A stretch of 64,000 nucleotides of DNA from the NCBI GenBank assembly GCA_034440615.1, contig JAOTOM010004671.1:124001-188000 (forward strand). Direction: 5' to 3'. Positions 1 to 10,740 of this stretch are shown here, piece by piece (position 1 is the stretch's first letter; each line of letters begins with the position of its first letter). The position numbers and the translations under genes were made by a program. A model generated the notes under the pieces. That model did not search any database. It saw only the letters and a program-made list of their open reading frames with translations, and had not been told where the DNA came from. Origin of the DNA: Ashinkailepas kermadecensis (Eukaryota > Arthropoda > Thecostraca > Neolepadidae).

Positions 1-753
1 ACTGGCAGACTCTCAATATATGGAGATGGTGCATATTTGAGCAAGACCTTTTAAATCCGGGAGCAGGTTGACGTACCTCTATTGCACATTCTGATCGTTG
101 TTCCATATCCACAAAGTACGGCAGTTATTTAGTGACTATACGTGGTCAGGATATCCACCATCACTCTTTGGGGAGTTAATTTTGTCATCAGTCATTCACA
201 AGTGATTATTCAAGCCAAGGTGCATATCCGTAAAGAACGCATTCAAAATTTGTTTGACGGCATGCATGGGGAGGAAGGTCTACACATGCAGCAGATACGC
301 AGATTTGTTGATCATCCATTCGCTGTCGGGAATGGGTCTGCCAGCGACTGGTTCGGCAGCAATCCTCCTTCTGAACGAGTCCCGACTGTTCCCGACGCAT
401 CAAACATCCCCGCGCCCGGCCAGCCTCGACAGGTGTGAGTTGGACACGTGGCACCAGCATCAGGTCCGCCTGGGCGCCCCCCCTCCTGGGGCGTGTAGCG
501 AGCTCGGCCCCACCACCAGACCCCCGCGGTAGCCGGCCACGAGGCGAGACGCCGAGCTACCACACTGCGACACCCGCCGTCTTGAGATGCATCGTCCAAG
601 ACAGTCAGGCACTACATTCAATCACAGGCGGCGCACTCAATCGCAGACGTGAGCACCCGAGGGGATTTGGCCGCACCAGCGAGCACGAGTCCGGGCGGAT
701 TTGGCCGCACCAGCGAGCACGGTCGGCAGCCTGACGGCAACTCGAATATGACC
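1..753. other. No recognised gene
   Basis: Unique-looking sequence; the short overlapping frames on both strands show no domain. A local duplication of CGCACCAGCGAGCACG occurs near 672-720. Confidence 0.4.
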
Positions 754-825
754 ATTAGTTAGTTAGTTAGTTATTTGTGCTTTAGGGCGCTTCGACCAGT
801 TTTGATCGCTCGCGCCCATTTGAAT
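754..825 (-). mobile_element. Short dispersed SINE-like tail repeat, copy 1
   Basis: On the minus strand it reads GGTCGAAGCGCCCTAAAGCA followed by CAAATAACTAACTAACTAAC. The same block recurs at 6388-6447, 26167-26240, 45355-45415 and 59498-59552. The terminal AACT repeats mark the 3' end of a SINE-like element. Confidence 0.65.
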
Positions 826-1043
826 ACGACCATGCTGCGGGCGGCGACGCATGCGGCGACTCGTCCACAACACAGCGGACACCGCAGTCAGAGGAGTGAG
901 ATGCAGCACGCAGCGCAATGGAACGACAATGCGGCGGCATGGTCGAAACACACGCGAAAGGGGCGTGAACTCACCTCGTAGAAGTGTTTGATGTTCTTGA
1001 GCACGATGGAGAGGTTGCTGACGCGTGTCGGTCTGTCTCCCGG

Positions 1044-1279
1044 ACTGCGCGCCATGCCTCGATGTGGTACATCGGGATATCTGTCGACAGATGCCACGGG
1101 TCAGGTCGGGTTAGATCAGGTCAGGTCAGGTCAGAACACGCTGCTGTTACGCTCGTGGTCACTGCGCGTCATGCCTCGATGTGGTACATCGGGATATCTG
1201 TCGACAGATGCCACGGGTCAGGTCGGGTTAGGTTAGGTCAGGTCAGGTCAGAACACGCTGCTGTTACGCTCGTGGTCAC
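1044..1279. repeat. 117-bp tandem duplication with palindrome and GGTCA runs
   Basis: Two copies start at 1044 and 1161 and differ by a few bases. Each contains the perfect 14-base palindrome ATCTGTCGACAGAT and a GGTCA-rich tail (AGGTCAGGTCAGGTCAG). Confidence 0.95.
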
Positions 1280-1823
1280 GGTCAAGCTGACCACGGCCTG
1301 TCAGTTGTGCTTCGCTGGCTGTCGGGTCGGGTCGGCCACTGCTCCTCCCATTCCACCTCTGTCAGAGGTTACCGCCCTTTACGATTACGACACATTTAAG
1401 CTCCGAGATCACCACACCGCACACATTCTTTGGTCAGTACTGGTATTATGCCCGGGGCGAGGTCGAATAATGGTCTAAATGTGAGGGATAATATCAGGCG
1501 AACGTGCATGCAAAATCAAACGATGGGTCAAGGATCAGGATGTAATAAATTACTTGATTGGCGCTGGTGCCTCAGTAGCCACAAATTGTTAGTCAAGGTA
1601 AGACCGCAGACGTTTGCAGTCATCACTTCATGGGAGTTCAAAACAATACTGGACTGGAGCGATGACGCCTGTATCACCGCTGAACTGACACAGCACACAT
1701 GCTAATTAGATTAATGTCACATACACATGCGCATCGAGTTGTAGCGAATCGCTGGGTAGTAGCTTATGTCACACAATTAGCATAATGCATCGCTCCGGCC
1801 TTTCCGCACGATGTGCAGCCTGG
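1280..1823. other. No recognised gene
   Basis: I see no domain, RNA gene or repeat here. Confidence 0.4.
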
Positions 1824-2118
1824 TTGGTTATTGGTGTCTGGCATCATGAGTGTTTGGATATTGAGGGTTGGCATGCTGAGTGTTCGGTTATTGGGATTGG
1901 TGTGCTGAGTGTTTGATTATTGGGGGTTGGCATGCTCAATGTTCGGTTATTGGGGTTGGCATGCTGAGTGTTCGGATATTGGGGTTGGCATGCCGTGTGT
2001 TTGGTTATTGGGGTTTGGAATACTGAGTAGTTATTGGAGCTTGGCATGCTGAATGTTTGGTCATTGGGGTTTAACATCCTGAATGTTTGATTATTGGGGT
2101 TTGGCATGCTGAGTGTTG
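1824..2118. repeat. Degenerate minisatellite, units about 29-37 bp
   Basis: Repeated GGTTATTGGGGTTTGGCATG followed by CTGAGTGTTCG, with variable unit length and substitutions. Confidence 0.9.
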
Positions 2119-3304
2119 CGACCGGAGTTCTCCCATCCCATCTTTTGTCTAAAAAACGAGTGAAAATGGCTACGTATTCAACGAATAATTCAATTGTAAT
2201 TAATCTATAGAAATGCGGCACGATCATTCAGCAGCAATGTCTTTCCAAAGACGAGATTGACGGTCCAGCTCAGAATAACAGAAACATTACTGTTTTGAAG
2301 TGCCATTGCCGTGACGCTGGTGACGTACAATTGGCGTTACTGTTAACAGCCGTCGTTATATTGGAACCCACAGACAAAGTTAACAGCATCCCACGTCATG
2401 GCAAGTAAAGCAACACGAAAATCCCATATACTTTGGAATGCTGGTTGCTTGATCTACCTTGACGTGTGAGGAACTTGACCTGACCATCGTCAGCTTCGTG
2501 TAAGGGAGTTCCCTCCATTACACCTCAAAGGAGTAGCTAAAAACATGCTACCAGCCATATAAAATGTCAGATTCCGCAGGGCGGTGAGCGAAATCAGCCC
2601 GATCACTGCCTACCTTAACCCAAGGAATTATACTGCGGATGTTGCTGGCGAACTGACTTCAAATAGTACAACGGTAGCCATTGATGGGGCAACTTCAAAG
2701 TCAACAGGTGAAAACGGGTATATTTTAAAGTTTTGTGTCAGTGTATTCGTGTACTCGACAGCAAATCAATCCAGTGCGGAAATCTTTAGCACATCTGAAG
2801 AATGTTTGAACTTGGAAATACATTATAGTGTGAGGGATAGCTTAGTAATCTGAAGAAAAAGAATAATCAGTACATGCATTTGTTTTGCCATTATTGAGAT
2901 CGATGGACATGGATTTTCCCAGTTATTTTTTCAACCGCTTATCAACGTCGCATGACAAGAAAGGACCTAAAGCCACAATATCAACCTCTCATCGATCGAA
3001 ACATCAACCTTTCGTTTTGCAGTGGCGAAGGCCAATCGCCCAGCGATTTCCAAATAAAATAGACGGAGGCGTATTCCAAAGATACACTAGATCGAACAAG
3101 AAATTGAGATTACCAACACAACACCAGAAATTTTAGGCGCGTTTCGTGCGGACAGTGGTTTCTCTTTCGCAACATTGCTTTGTCGCCCACTTCATGAAAC
3201 TCCTGGCTGCGCCCGGGAGTATAGATATCATCGATCAGTTCATCTGTCACCAACCATTCGCAGCAGATCTTAATGTGGTCATGAGCATTTCATGTGAAAC
3301 CTGA
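2119..3304. other. No recognised gene
   Basis: AT-richer unique sequence. A plus frame at 2584-2853 has no recognisable motif and no splice-supported context. Confidence 0.4.
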
Positions 3305-3582
3305 ACAAGGCCGGCAGACGCCCGGCCAACGGGGCTCCCAGCAGACGCCCGGCCAGCGGAGCTCCCAGCAGACGCCCGGCCAGAGGGGCTCCCAGCAGAC
3401 GCCCGGCCAGCGGGACTCCCAGCAGACGCCCGGCCAGCGGGGCTCCCAGCAGACGCCCGGCTGGCGGGCCTCCCAGCAGACGCCCGGCTGGCGGGGCTCC
3501 CAGCAGACGCCCGGCCAGCGGGGCTCCCAGCAGACGCCCGGCTGGCGGGGCTCCCAGCAGACGCCCGGCTGGCGGGAGGTGG
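3305..3582. repeat. 27-bp minisatellite
   Basis: GGGGCTCCCAGCAGACGCCC plus GGCCAGC, about ten copies. The length is a multiple of three, so it yields open frames on both strands (GSQQTPGQR one way, ASAGSPAGR the other). Confidence 0.95.
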
Positions 3583-3733
3583 TGGCGGCCGGCCGGTGCC
3601 CCGGCTTTGTCGGCGACTGCGTCTCATTGATCGCCGGCCGCTGGACGAGACGGGCCCGTTAGGCGGACAGGAACAGCCAGTCTGCCGACAGTCCTGTCGG
3701 CGCCCGCCTTCTGCCGACCCGGGGACGTCGCCA

Positions 3734-3841
3734 GGACGCTGCTGCTCCTCGGACGCTGCTGCTCCTCGGACGCTGCTGATCCTCGGACGCTGCTGCTCCT
3801 CGGACGCTGCTGCTCCTCGGACGCTGCTGCTCCTCGGACGG
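3734..3841. repeat. 17-bp minisatellite
   Basis: GGACGCTGCTGCTCCTC repeated about six times with one substituted copy. Confidence 0.95.
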
Positions 3842-4830
3842 CGGTGCTGAAGGACATGACCTCCTGTGTGCCCGAGCAGCGGCGGCTCGCCGCCCGAGTT
3901 TGGCACGAGTGGGGCCACGTTCACGACGGCCGGATAGAGCCATGACGTCACATGGCGTTCTGCTACCCCGTGCGGATCCAGCGCAGTGGTGGGGTGCAGG
4001 AGCAACACCTGGCGTGTCGTGTCCGCTCGGCCGGCCTCGGCCGGCATTGGGTCGGCGAGGCCATGGCCAACCGACAGCGAATCAACTGTGACAACAGCAA
4101 ATAACAGCCTGCCCACTCACCGGCATACAGATCAAGGCTGTGCGCGCACGGCAAAAACGGAGCCGATCGCAATCGACAGTTGATGTCGATACCTTGGCAG
4201 ATTGCAGAAGCGTACCTACCAGTTATCGAGGCAGTACTCGATCTTCTAACCAACCGGTCGTCTCAATTCAGTTGTTGGTCAAAGCAAGGATAGTGGGGAC
4301 GCAGCATAGTCAATTATTCTATATTTACGACTCGCACATGTACAATATCGATGCTGTATAAGTGTTTCAAGGCGTGTTCGATTATTTGCTCGAACATCGT
4401 CCTGTTCGCGGAGCCACTGGAAGTAGAGGAATATCATATGCCAAAGGAAGCACAGGACACACGAAGGTAGGACACTTCTAGGGCATCATCTCCCAACGTG
4501 TGGATTGGTGACTGGGTTTCAATTACAGCAACATCCCAGCCCTTGCACGTTATACAACGCGTTCCATTTGCGCCGATGTTCCCGTCCGCGTCTCCCACGC
4601 CCATTAACGCGCAGCGTGCTCATTAAGAATTCCCAGCACGCCCGTCGGCCGTGTCCATTACAGAGCAGCGGGCGCCGGGCCGCGGCTCACGACATGGTCG
4701 GCCCGCCGACCAAGCTGCTCTGACGTCTCCCAGCTCAACTGTTTGGCGCTGAACCCGGCTGTAACCCAGCGATGGCGACGGCGACTGCTCGACCCGGCCG
4801 GCTCGGCCCGGCTCGGCTCGGCCCGGCTCT
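3842..4830. other. No recognised gene
   Basis: Unique sequence between two short arrays; nothing identified. Confidence 0.4.
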
Positions 4831-4885
4831 GGCGAGGCGAGGCGAGGCGAGGCGAGGCGAGGCGAGGCGAGGCGAGGCGAGGCGA
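4831..4885. repeat. GGCGA pentanucleotide microsatellite
   Basis: About eleven copies of GGCGA, preceded by a CGGCTCGGCC-type imperfect run. Confidence 0.95.
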
Positions 4886-5837
4886 GTCCAGTCGAGCTGA
4901 GCGGCGGTGGCGGCGGCATCAAGTAGGAAGATGTCGGAGGTGAGCGGGTGCATCACAGTTAATTACAGCGTTACTTCGGTGCCAATGCAGTGACAAAAAC
5001 GGGTCTTCCGCGGTCGGCCAGTGTAGGGGCATCGGCGAGCGGCGTCAGTAAGACATCATGGCCGCTCCTCGAAGAACAACTATACACTAGTCCTCGCTGC
5101 AATGGTTGGGGAGATTTGATACCAGACGCAGTTTACCGTGTCATCCACGGGGACGACTCAGAGACCAGTCCAGTTCAGAACGCCGGTCACGGTACCAGGC
5201 GTGCGTTGATCCCTTGTTTGGCGCCACCAGATTATCGACGGCCCCTCATCCGTCCGGCACAGGTGATCATCGGCATACCGTACAGAAAGCATTTGTTCGA
5301 GTGCGGGCGAAACAGGACGCAAAGCATTCATAAATTACTAAAGCTTACTAAGGCCATAATCTTCCAACATATGATGAATATAAATTATGTTAAATGTTTC
5401 TGTCTGACTTCTCCTGCGCGCTAGACAAACGATAAATGGAAATTGTATGTCTTATTACTCCCAAGAAAACATGGACGGTACAATGAACCATTAGGGTTGA
5501 TGGCACTGAAACCGAGTCCGTCGAGTCAGATATTTCGATTGTGCATATGCAGACTAAACTCGATGATGCATTAAAATATGCGTTGAACCACATCAAACCA
5601 CTTCCGTCAATATAGTGCACTCGACGCGCCCGTGGACAACTTTCTCGTCGGCTGGATTTTGTCGCTACGACTGCATGGGCGGGTGAGGCCGGACGGTTGG
5701 TGCTCGGGTGCTCGTGATAAGGGTCGGGTCACGGTGCTGCCCGGACTAATGCGACCCAGCACTGGTCCGTCACGGGCTCGTGAGCTCTCGCGCGGGCCGA
5801 GCGGCAGCCAGAGTGCAGCCGCCCGGTGCGGACGTGG
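4886..5837. other. No recognised gene
   Basis: A plus frame at 4990-5424 is open for 144 codons but has no domain I recognise. Confidence 0.35.
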
Positions 5838-6268
5838 TGAGGTTGTGAGGTGGTGAAGTGGTGAGTGGTGGGGTGGTGAGCTGGTGAGCTGGTGAGTGGT
5901 GAGGTGGTGGGGTGGTGAGGTGGTGGGGTGGTGAGATGGTGAGGTATAGGTGTTGAGCTGGTGAGGTGGTGAGTGGTGGGGTGGTGGGGTGATGGGTGGT
6001 GAGCTGGTGAGGTGGTGAGCTGGTGAGCTGGTGATGTGGTGAGGTGGTGAGGTGGTGAACGGTGGGGTGGTGAGCTGGTGAGGTGGTGAGGTGGTGAGGT
6101 GGTGGGGTGGTCAGGTGGTCAGGTGGTGAGCTGGTGAGCTGGTGAGCTGGTGAGTGGTGGGGTGGTGAGTGGTGGGGTGGTGAGGTGGTGAGGTGGTGAG
6201 GTAGTGAGGTGGTGAGGTGGTGGGGTGGTGAGGTGGTGGGGTGGTGAGGTGGTGGGGTGATGAGGTGG
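5838..6268. repeat. Imperfect GGTGGTGA octamer array
   Basis: A 430-bp purine/T-strand-biased run of GGTGGTGA, GGTGGTGG and GCTGGTGA variants. It is almost free of C on the plus strand. The His/Pro/Thr-rich frames on the minus strand follow from this composition. Confidence 0.95.
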
Positions 6269-6387
6269 TGCGGTGGCGGCAAGGCGCGTGGTCTTCCGGC
6301 GTGGCAACGGTGTAGCGGACTGGGGGTAAATAGTCGCACCGCACTGAGCCGCGCGTGCATTGCGCAGTCATAACATGGGTTTTGTTG

Positions 6388-6447
6388 GTGTGTTATTCGG
6401 GCGCAAGGATGCTTCGACTAGTCCCTGGTCATTAGCGTTCATAACTT
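6388..6447 (-). mobile_element. SINE-like tail repeat, diverged copy 2
   Basis: Shares the GTTATT-GGGCGC-TTCGACTA-TGGTCATTAGCG order of motifs with the copies at 0.75 and 26.2 kb. It is diverged and short. Confidence 0.45.
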
Positions 6448-6704
6448 GTGTTCTAGTGCTTCACTGTCGGATGGAAACTATTGCCTTGGCGTGTAGGTAG
6501 CCTGGAATTCTGTCGCTGACAGGTAACGGAACACGCTTTCGACATGTACGGGCTTAAATTGCTCCCCAGAATGTCTTCATATGTCAAACAGCCAATGTGA
6601 CGTCCATAAAACAGCCTTCACTATCGCACAAAGTGTTGGCACGTGAGTAATATGTGGCGCACTGTCAGGGTCCCCAAACAGCGAGGAGCCATCAGTGGAA
6701 GACG

Positions 6705-8600
6705 GGACAAACACGATATAATCGGCACACTGGGACGGCTCAAACATGACATCATCGTCACACATTGGAACGGGACAAACGCCATATAATCGTCACACAT
6801 TGAAACGGGACAAACACCATATAACCGTCACACATTGGAACGGGACAAACACCATATAACCGTCACACATTGGAACGGGACAAACACCATATAATCGTCA
6901 CACATTGGAACGGGACAAACACCACATAATCGTCACACATTGGAACGAGACAAACACCATATAATCGTCACACATTGGAACGGGACAAACACCATATAAT
7001 CGTCACACATTGGAACGGGACAAACACCACATAATCGTCACACATTGGAACGGGACAAACACCATATAATCGTCACACATTGGAACGGGACAAACACAAT
7101 ATAATCGTTACACATTTGAACGGGACAAACACCATATAATCGTCACACATTGGAACGGGAAAAACACCATATAATCGCTACACATTGGAACGGTACAAAC
7201 ACCATATAATCGTCACACATTGGAAGGGGACAAACACCATATAATCGTTACACATTGGCACGAGGCAAACACCACATAATCGTCACACATTGGAACGGGA
7301 CAAACACCATATAATCGTTACACATTGGAACGAGGCAAACACCACATAATCGTCACACATTGGAACGGGACAAACACCATACAATCGTCACACATTGGAA
7401 CGGGACAAACACCACATTATCGTCACACATTGGAACGGGATAAATACCATATAATCGTCACACATTGGAACGGGACAAACACCATATAATCGTCACACAT
7501 TGGAACGGGACAAACACCATATAATCGTCACACATTGGAACGGGACAAACACCATATAACCGTCACACATTTGAACGGGACAAACATCACATAATCGTCA
7601 CACATTGGAACGGGACAAACACCATATAATCGTCACACATTGGAACGGGACAAACACAATATAATCGTTACACATTTGAACGGGACAAACACCATATAAT
7701 CGTCACACATTGGAACGGGACAAACACCATATAATCGCTACACATTGGAACGGTACAAACACCATATAATCGTCACACATTGGAAGGGGACAAACACCAT
7801 ATAATCGTTACACATTGGCACGAGGCAAACACCACATAATCGTCACACATTGGAACGGGACAAACACCATATAATCGTTACACATTGGAACGAGGCAAAC
7901 ACCACATAATCGTCACACATTGGAACGGGACAAACACCATATAATCGTCACACATTGGAACGGGACAAACACCATATAATCGTCACACATTGGAACGGGA
8001 CAAACACCACATAATCGTCACACATTGGAACGGGATAAATACCATATAATCGTCACACATTGGAACGGGACAAACACCATATAATCGTCACACATTGGAA
8101 CGGGACAAACACCATATAATCGTCACACATTGGAACGGGACAAACACAATATAATCGTTACACATTTGAACGGGACAAACACCATATAATCGTCACACAT
8201 TGGAACGGGACAAACACCATATAATCGCTACACATTGGAACGGTACAAACACCATATAATCGTCACACATTGGAAGGGGACAAACACCATATAATCGTTA
8301 CACATTGGCACGAGGCAAACACCACATGATCGTCACACATTGGAACGGGACAAACACCATATAATCGTTACACATTGGAACGAGGCAAACACCACATAAT
8401 CGTCACACATTGGAACGGGACAAACACCATATAATCGTCACACATTGGAACGGGACAAACACCACATTATCGTCACACATTGGAACGGGATAAATACCAT
8501 ATAATCGTCACACATTGGAACGGGACAAACACCATATAATCGTCACACATTGGAACGGGACAAACACCATATAATCGTCACACATTGGAACCGGACAAAC
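6705..8600. repeat. 35-bp satellite array with higher-order structure
   Basis: Unit ACAAACACCATATAATCGTC + ACACATTGGAACGGG, about 53 copies. The marker variant CAAACACAATATAATCGTTA starts at 7091, 7651 and 8141, i.e. 560 bp (16 units) and 490 bp (14 units) apart. Neighbouring variant units recur in the same order, so blocks were duplicated. Confidence 0.97.
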
Positions 8601-8960
8601 ATCACATAGTCGCCACACAGTGTGGGACGGCATGAACATCACATTGTCGCTACAAAGTGGAACAAGACAAGCATGATATAATCGTCACACAATGGGACGA
8701 AATAGCATTGCATAGTCGTCACTCAGTGAGAGAACAAACCTCAGGTAGTAGCTACACAGCAGTGGGATAAGAGTAACACCACATAGTGAGACAGAGCAAA
8801 CATGATACAGTCGCTACACATCAGTGGGACAAGAGAAACAGCTCACGGTGAGACAGAACAAATCCCAGGTAGTCGCTACACATCAGTGGGACAAGAAAAA
8901 CACCACTCAGTGAGACATAACAAATATCAGGTAGTCGCTGCACATCAGTGGAACGGAACA
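8601..8960. repeat. Diverged edge of the array, with 62-bp units
   Basis: The regular 35-bp units decay here. GTCGCTACACATCAGTGGG recurs at 8810, 8872 and 8934, a 62-bp period. Confidence 0.8.
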
Positions 8961-9530
8961 CACGTAATATAGTCATTGCATCGCGACACCACATCCTAAT
9001 GCTGAGGTCGTTTTCGCTGGACAGCATCCAACCGAAACAAATGCAACATACAACTAAGACGATAGGCTGACACAGTCTAAACAAGAGATGAGTACAGATG
9101 CGCATCGATGCGTGCGGATCATATCGATGTAGCCCATGTATCGATGCGTAGCCCATCGATGCGCACAGATTCACTTCAAACGAGGACACCGTACGGTAGA
9201 CACGGTCTGTCGATAATACCGTGAAAGGGACAAAGACGAAACATCCAGCAGACAGAAAGCGGAGACTCGAAGTGTGATTAAGGGTGCAGGGTCGGCTCTC
9301 ACTCCTCAGTGGGGCTGGGGCACACGTGTGGTCATTCCCAGCCTTCCGATCACGCCCGTACCAAGTAATAAGCCAGGATGTCGTTGTACTACCCGTAATG
9401 TTTTTCATGACGTGTTGTAATTCGGCACGCTGTCGAAACCCAAGCGAGCACTCGCTTGGTAATCTGGTCCCAACTGGCAGGCATGGCGTGTATGGGTCGG
9501 GTGCTATGGAATCGGTGGAAAATGCTGCGC
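8961..9530. other. No recognised gene
   Basis: Contains short repeats of ATCGATGCG near 9105-9165; otherwise nothing identified. Confidence 0.4.
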
Positions 9531-9925
9531 AGGACGGCGACCGTGAGAAGAGAGTGCCGATGAGGAGGAACCGTAAGAAGTAAGTACCGACGAGTGGCGA
9601 CCGTGAGAAAGGAGTACCGAAGAGAAGCGACTGTGAGAAGGGAGTACCAAAGAGAAACGACTGTGAGAAAGGAATACAGACTAGCAGCGACCGTGAGAAG
9701 GGAGCACCGACGAGAAGCGACCTTGAGAAGGATGTGCCGACGAGCGGCGACCGTGAGAAAGGAGTACCGATGAGGAGTGACTGTGAGAAGGGAGTACCGA
9801 TGAGAAGTGACTGTGAGAAGGGAGTACCGATGAGGAGTGACAGTAAGAAGGGAGTACCGACGAGACGCGACTGTGAGAATGGAGTACGGACGAGAAACAA
9901 CTGTGAGGCGGGAGTACAGACACGC
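9531..9925. repeat. 30-bp minisatellite
   Basis: GGAGTACCGATGAGGAGTGA + CTGTGAGAAG, about 13 copies with scattered substitutions. Confidence 0.95.
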
Positions 9926-10033
9926 AGCAGGGCGGGGTCACTGTTGGGTGGTTGGTGCTGCTGCTGCTGACTGCACACCACCTCACCAATCTATCTTAAC
10001 GTAACCGGTCAACTATCTGTGGTATAGGGTCAG

Positions 10034-10117
10034 GTTGGTTGGTTATTGGTTTTACGACACGTTGACCGCTGAGTCATATAGCGTCGCCAATCTCTCACGC
10101 CGATTGGTCGCGGGCGA
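10034..10117 (-). mobile_element. 5'-truncated copy of the same tRNA-SINE family
   Basis: Only the 3' half is present (reverse complement TCGCCCGCGACCAATCGGCG to AATAACCAACCAACC). The tRNA-like head is missing. It lies just before the 21-bp array. Confidence 0.85.
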
Positions 10118-10297
10118 CTCGCTTGGTATCAGTGCACCAGTTGACCGCAGGGTACGACGCGCTCGGTGTGTCGTTCCAGCTGGCCTCCGGGTCAGTTCTG
10201 CCCGGTGTCACTCCGTGGTTGGTGTGCCTGTTGGGCTGGCGGCTCTTGTGGTACCGTGTGCGCCACTGTGCTGGAGCCGAGCTCCGCACCATTGGGT

Positions 10298-10675
10298 GCT
10301 CAGGACAGGCCTGGTACCGCTCAGGACAGGCCTGGTACCGCTCAGGACAGGCCTGGTGCGCTCAGGACAGGCCTGGTGCCGCTCAGGACAGGCCTGGTGC
10401 CGCTCAGGACGGGCCTGGTGCCGCTCAGGACAGGCCTGGTGCCGCTCAGGACAGGCCTGGTGCCGCTCAGGACAGGCCTGGTGCCGCTCAGGACAGGCCT
10501 GGTGCCGCTCAGGACAGGCCTGGTGCCGCTCAGGACAGGCCTGGTGCCGCTCAGGACAGGCCTGGTGCCGCTCAGGACAGGCCTGGTGCCGCTCAGTACA
10601 GGCCTGGTGCCGCTCAGGACAGGCCTGGTGCCGCTCAGGACGGGCCTGGTGCCGCTCAGGACAGGCCTGGCGCCG
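10298..10675. repeat. 21-bp minisatellite
   Basis: CTCAGGACAGGCCTGGTGCC + G, about 18 copies, very homogeneous. It ends about 65 bp before the 11-bp satellite. Confidence 0.97.
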
Positions 10676-10740
10676 TTGCAGTGCACCCGCTAGGAATGGC
10701 GAACGGCGGGTGTTTTCAGAGCGAGACGTCGGCCGCTCAC

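Noticed and set aside
1200..1260. Telomeric repeat tract
   Set aside because: Only two GGTTA units occur among GGTCA units. Too short to call telomeric.
3247..4116. 289-codon minus-strand Ala/Ser/Gly/Arg-rich frame
   Set aside because: Most of it is the 27-bp and 17-bp repeats.
4990..5424. 144-codon plus-strand frame
   Set aside because: No recognisable domain, no upstream splice or promoter context; length is compatible with chance.
6705..8600. CRISPR-like appearance of a regular 35-bp array
   Set aside because: Units are contiguous with no unique spacers between them, and the surroundings are eukaryotic. It is a satellite.
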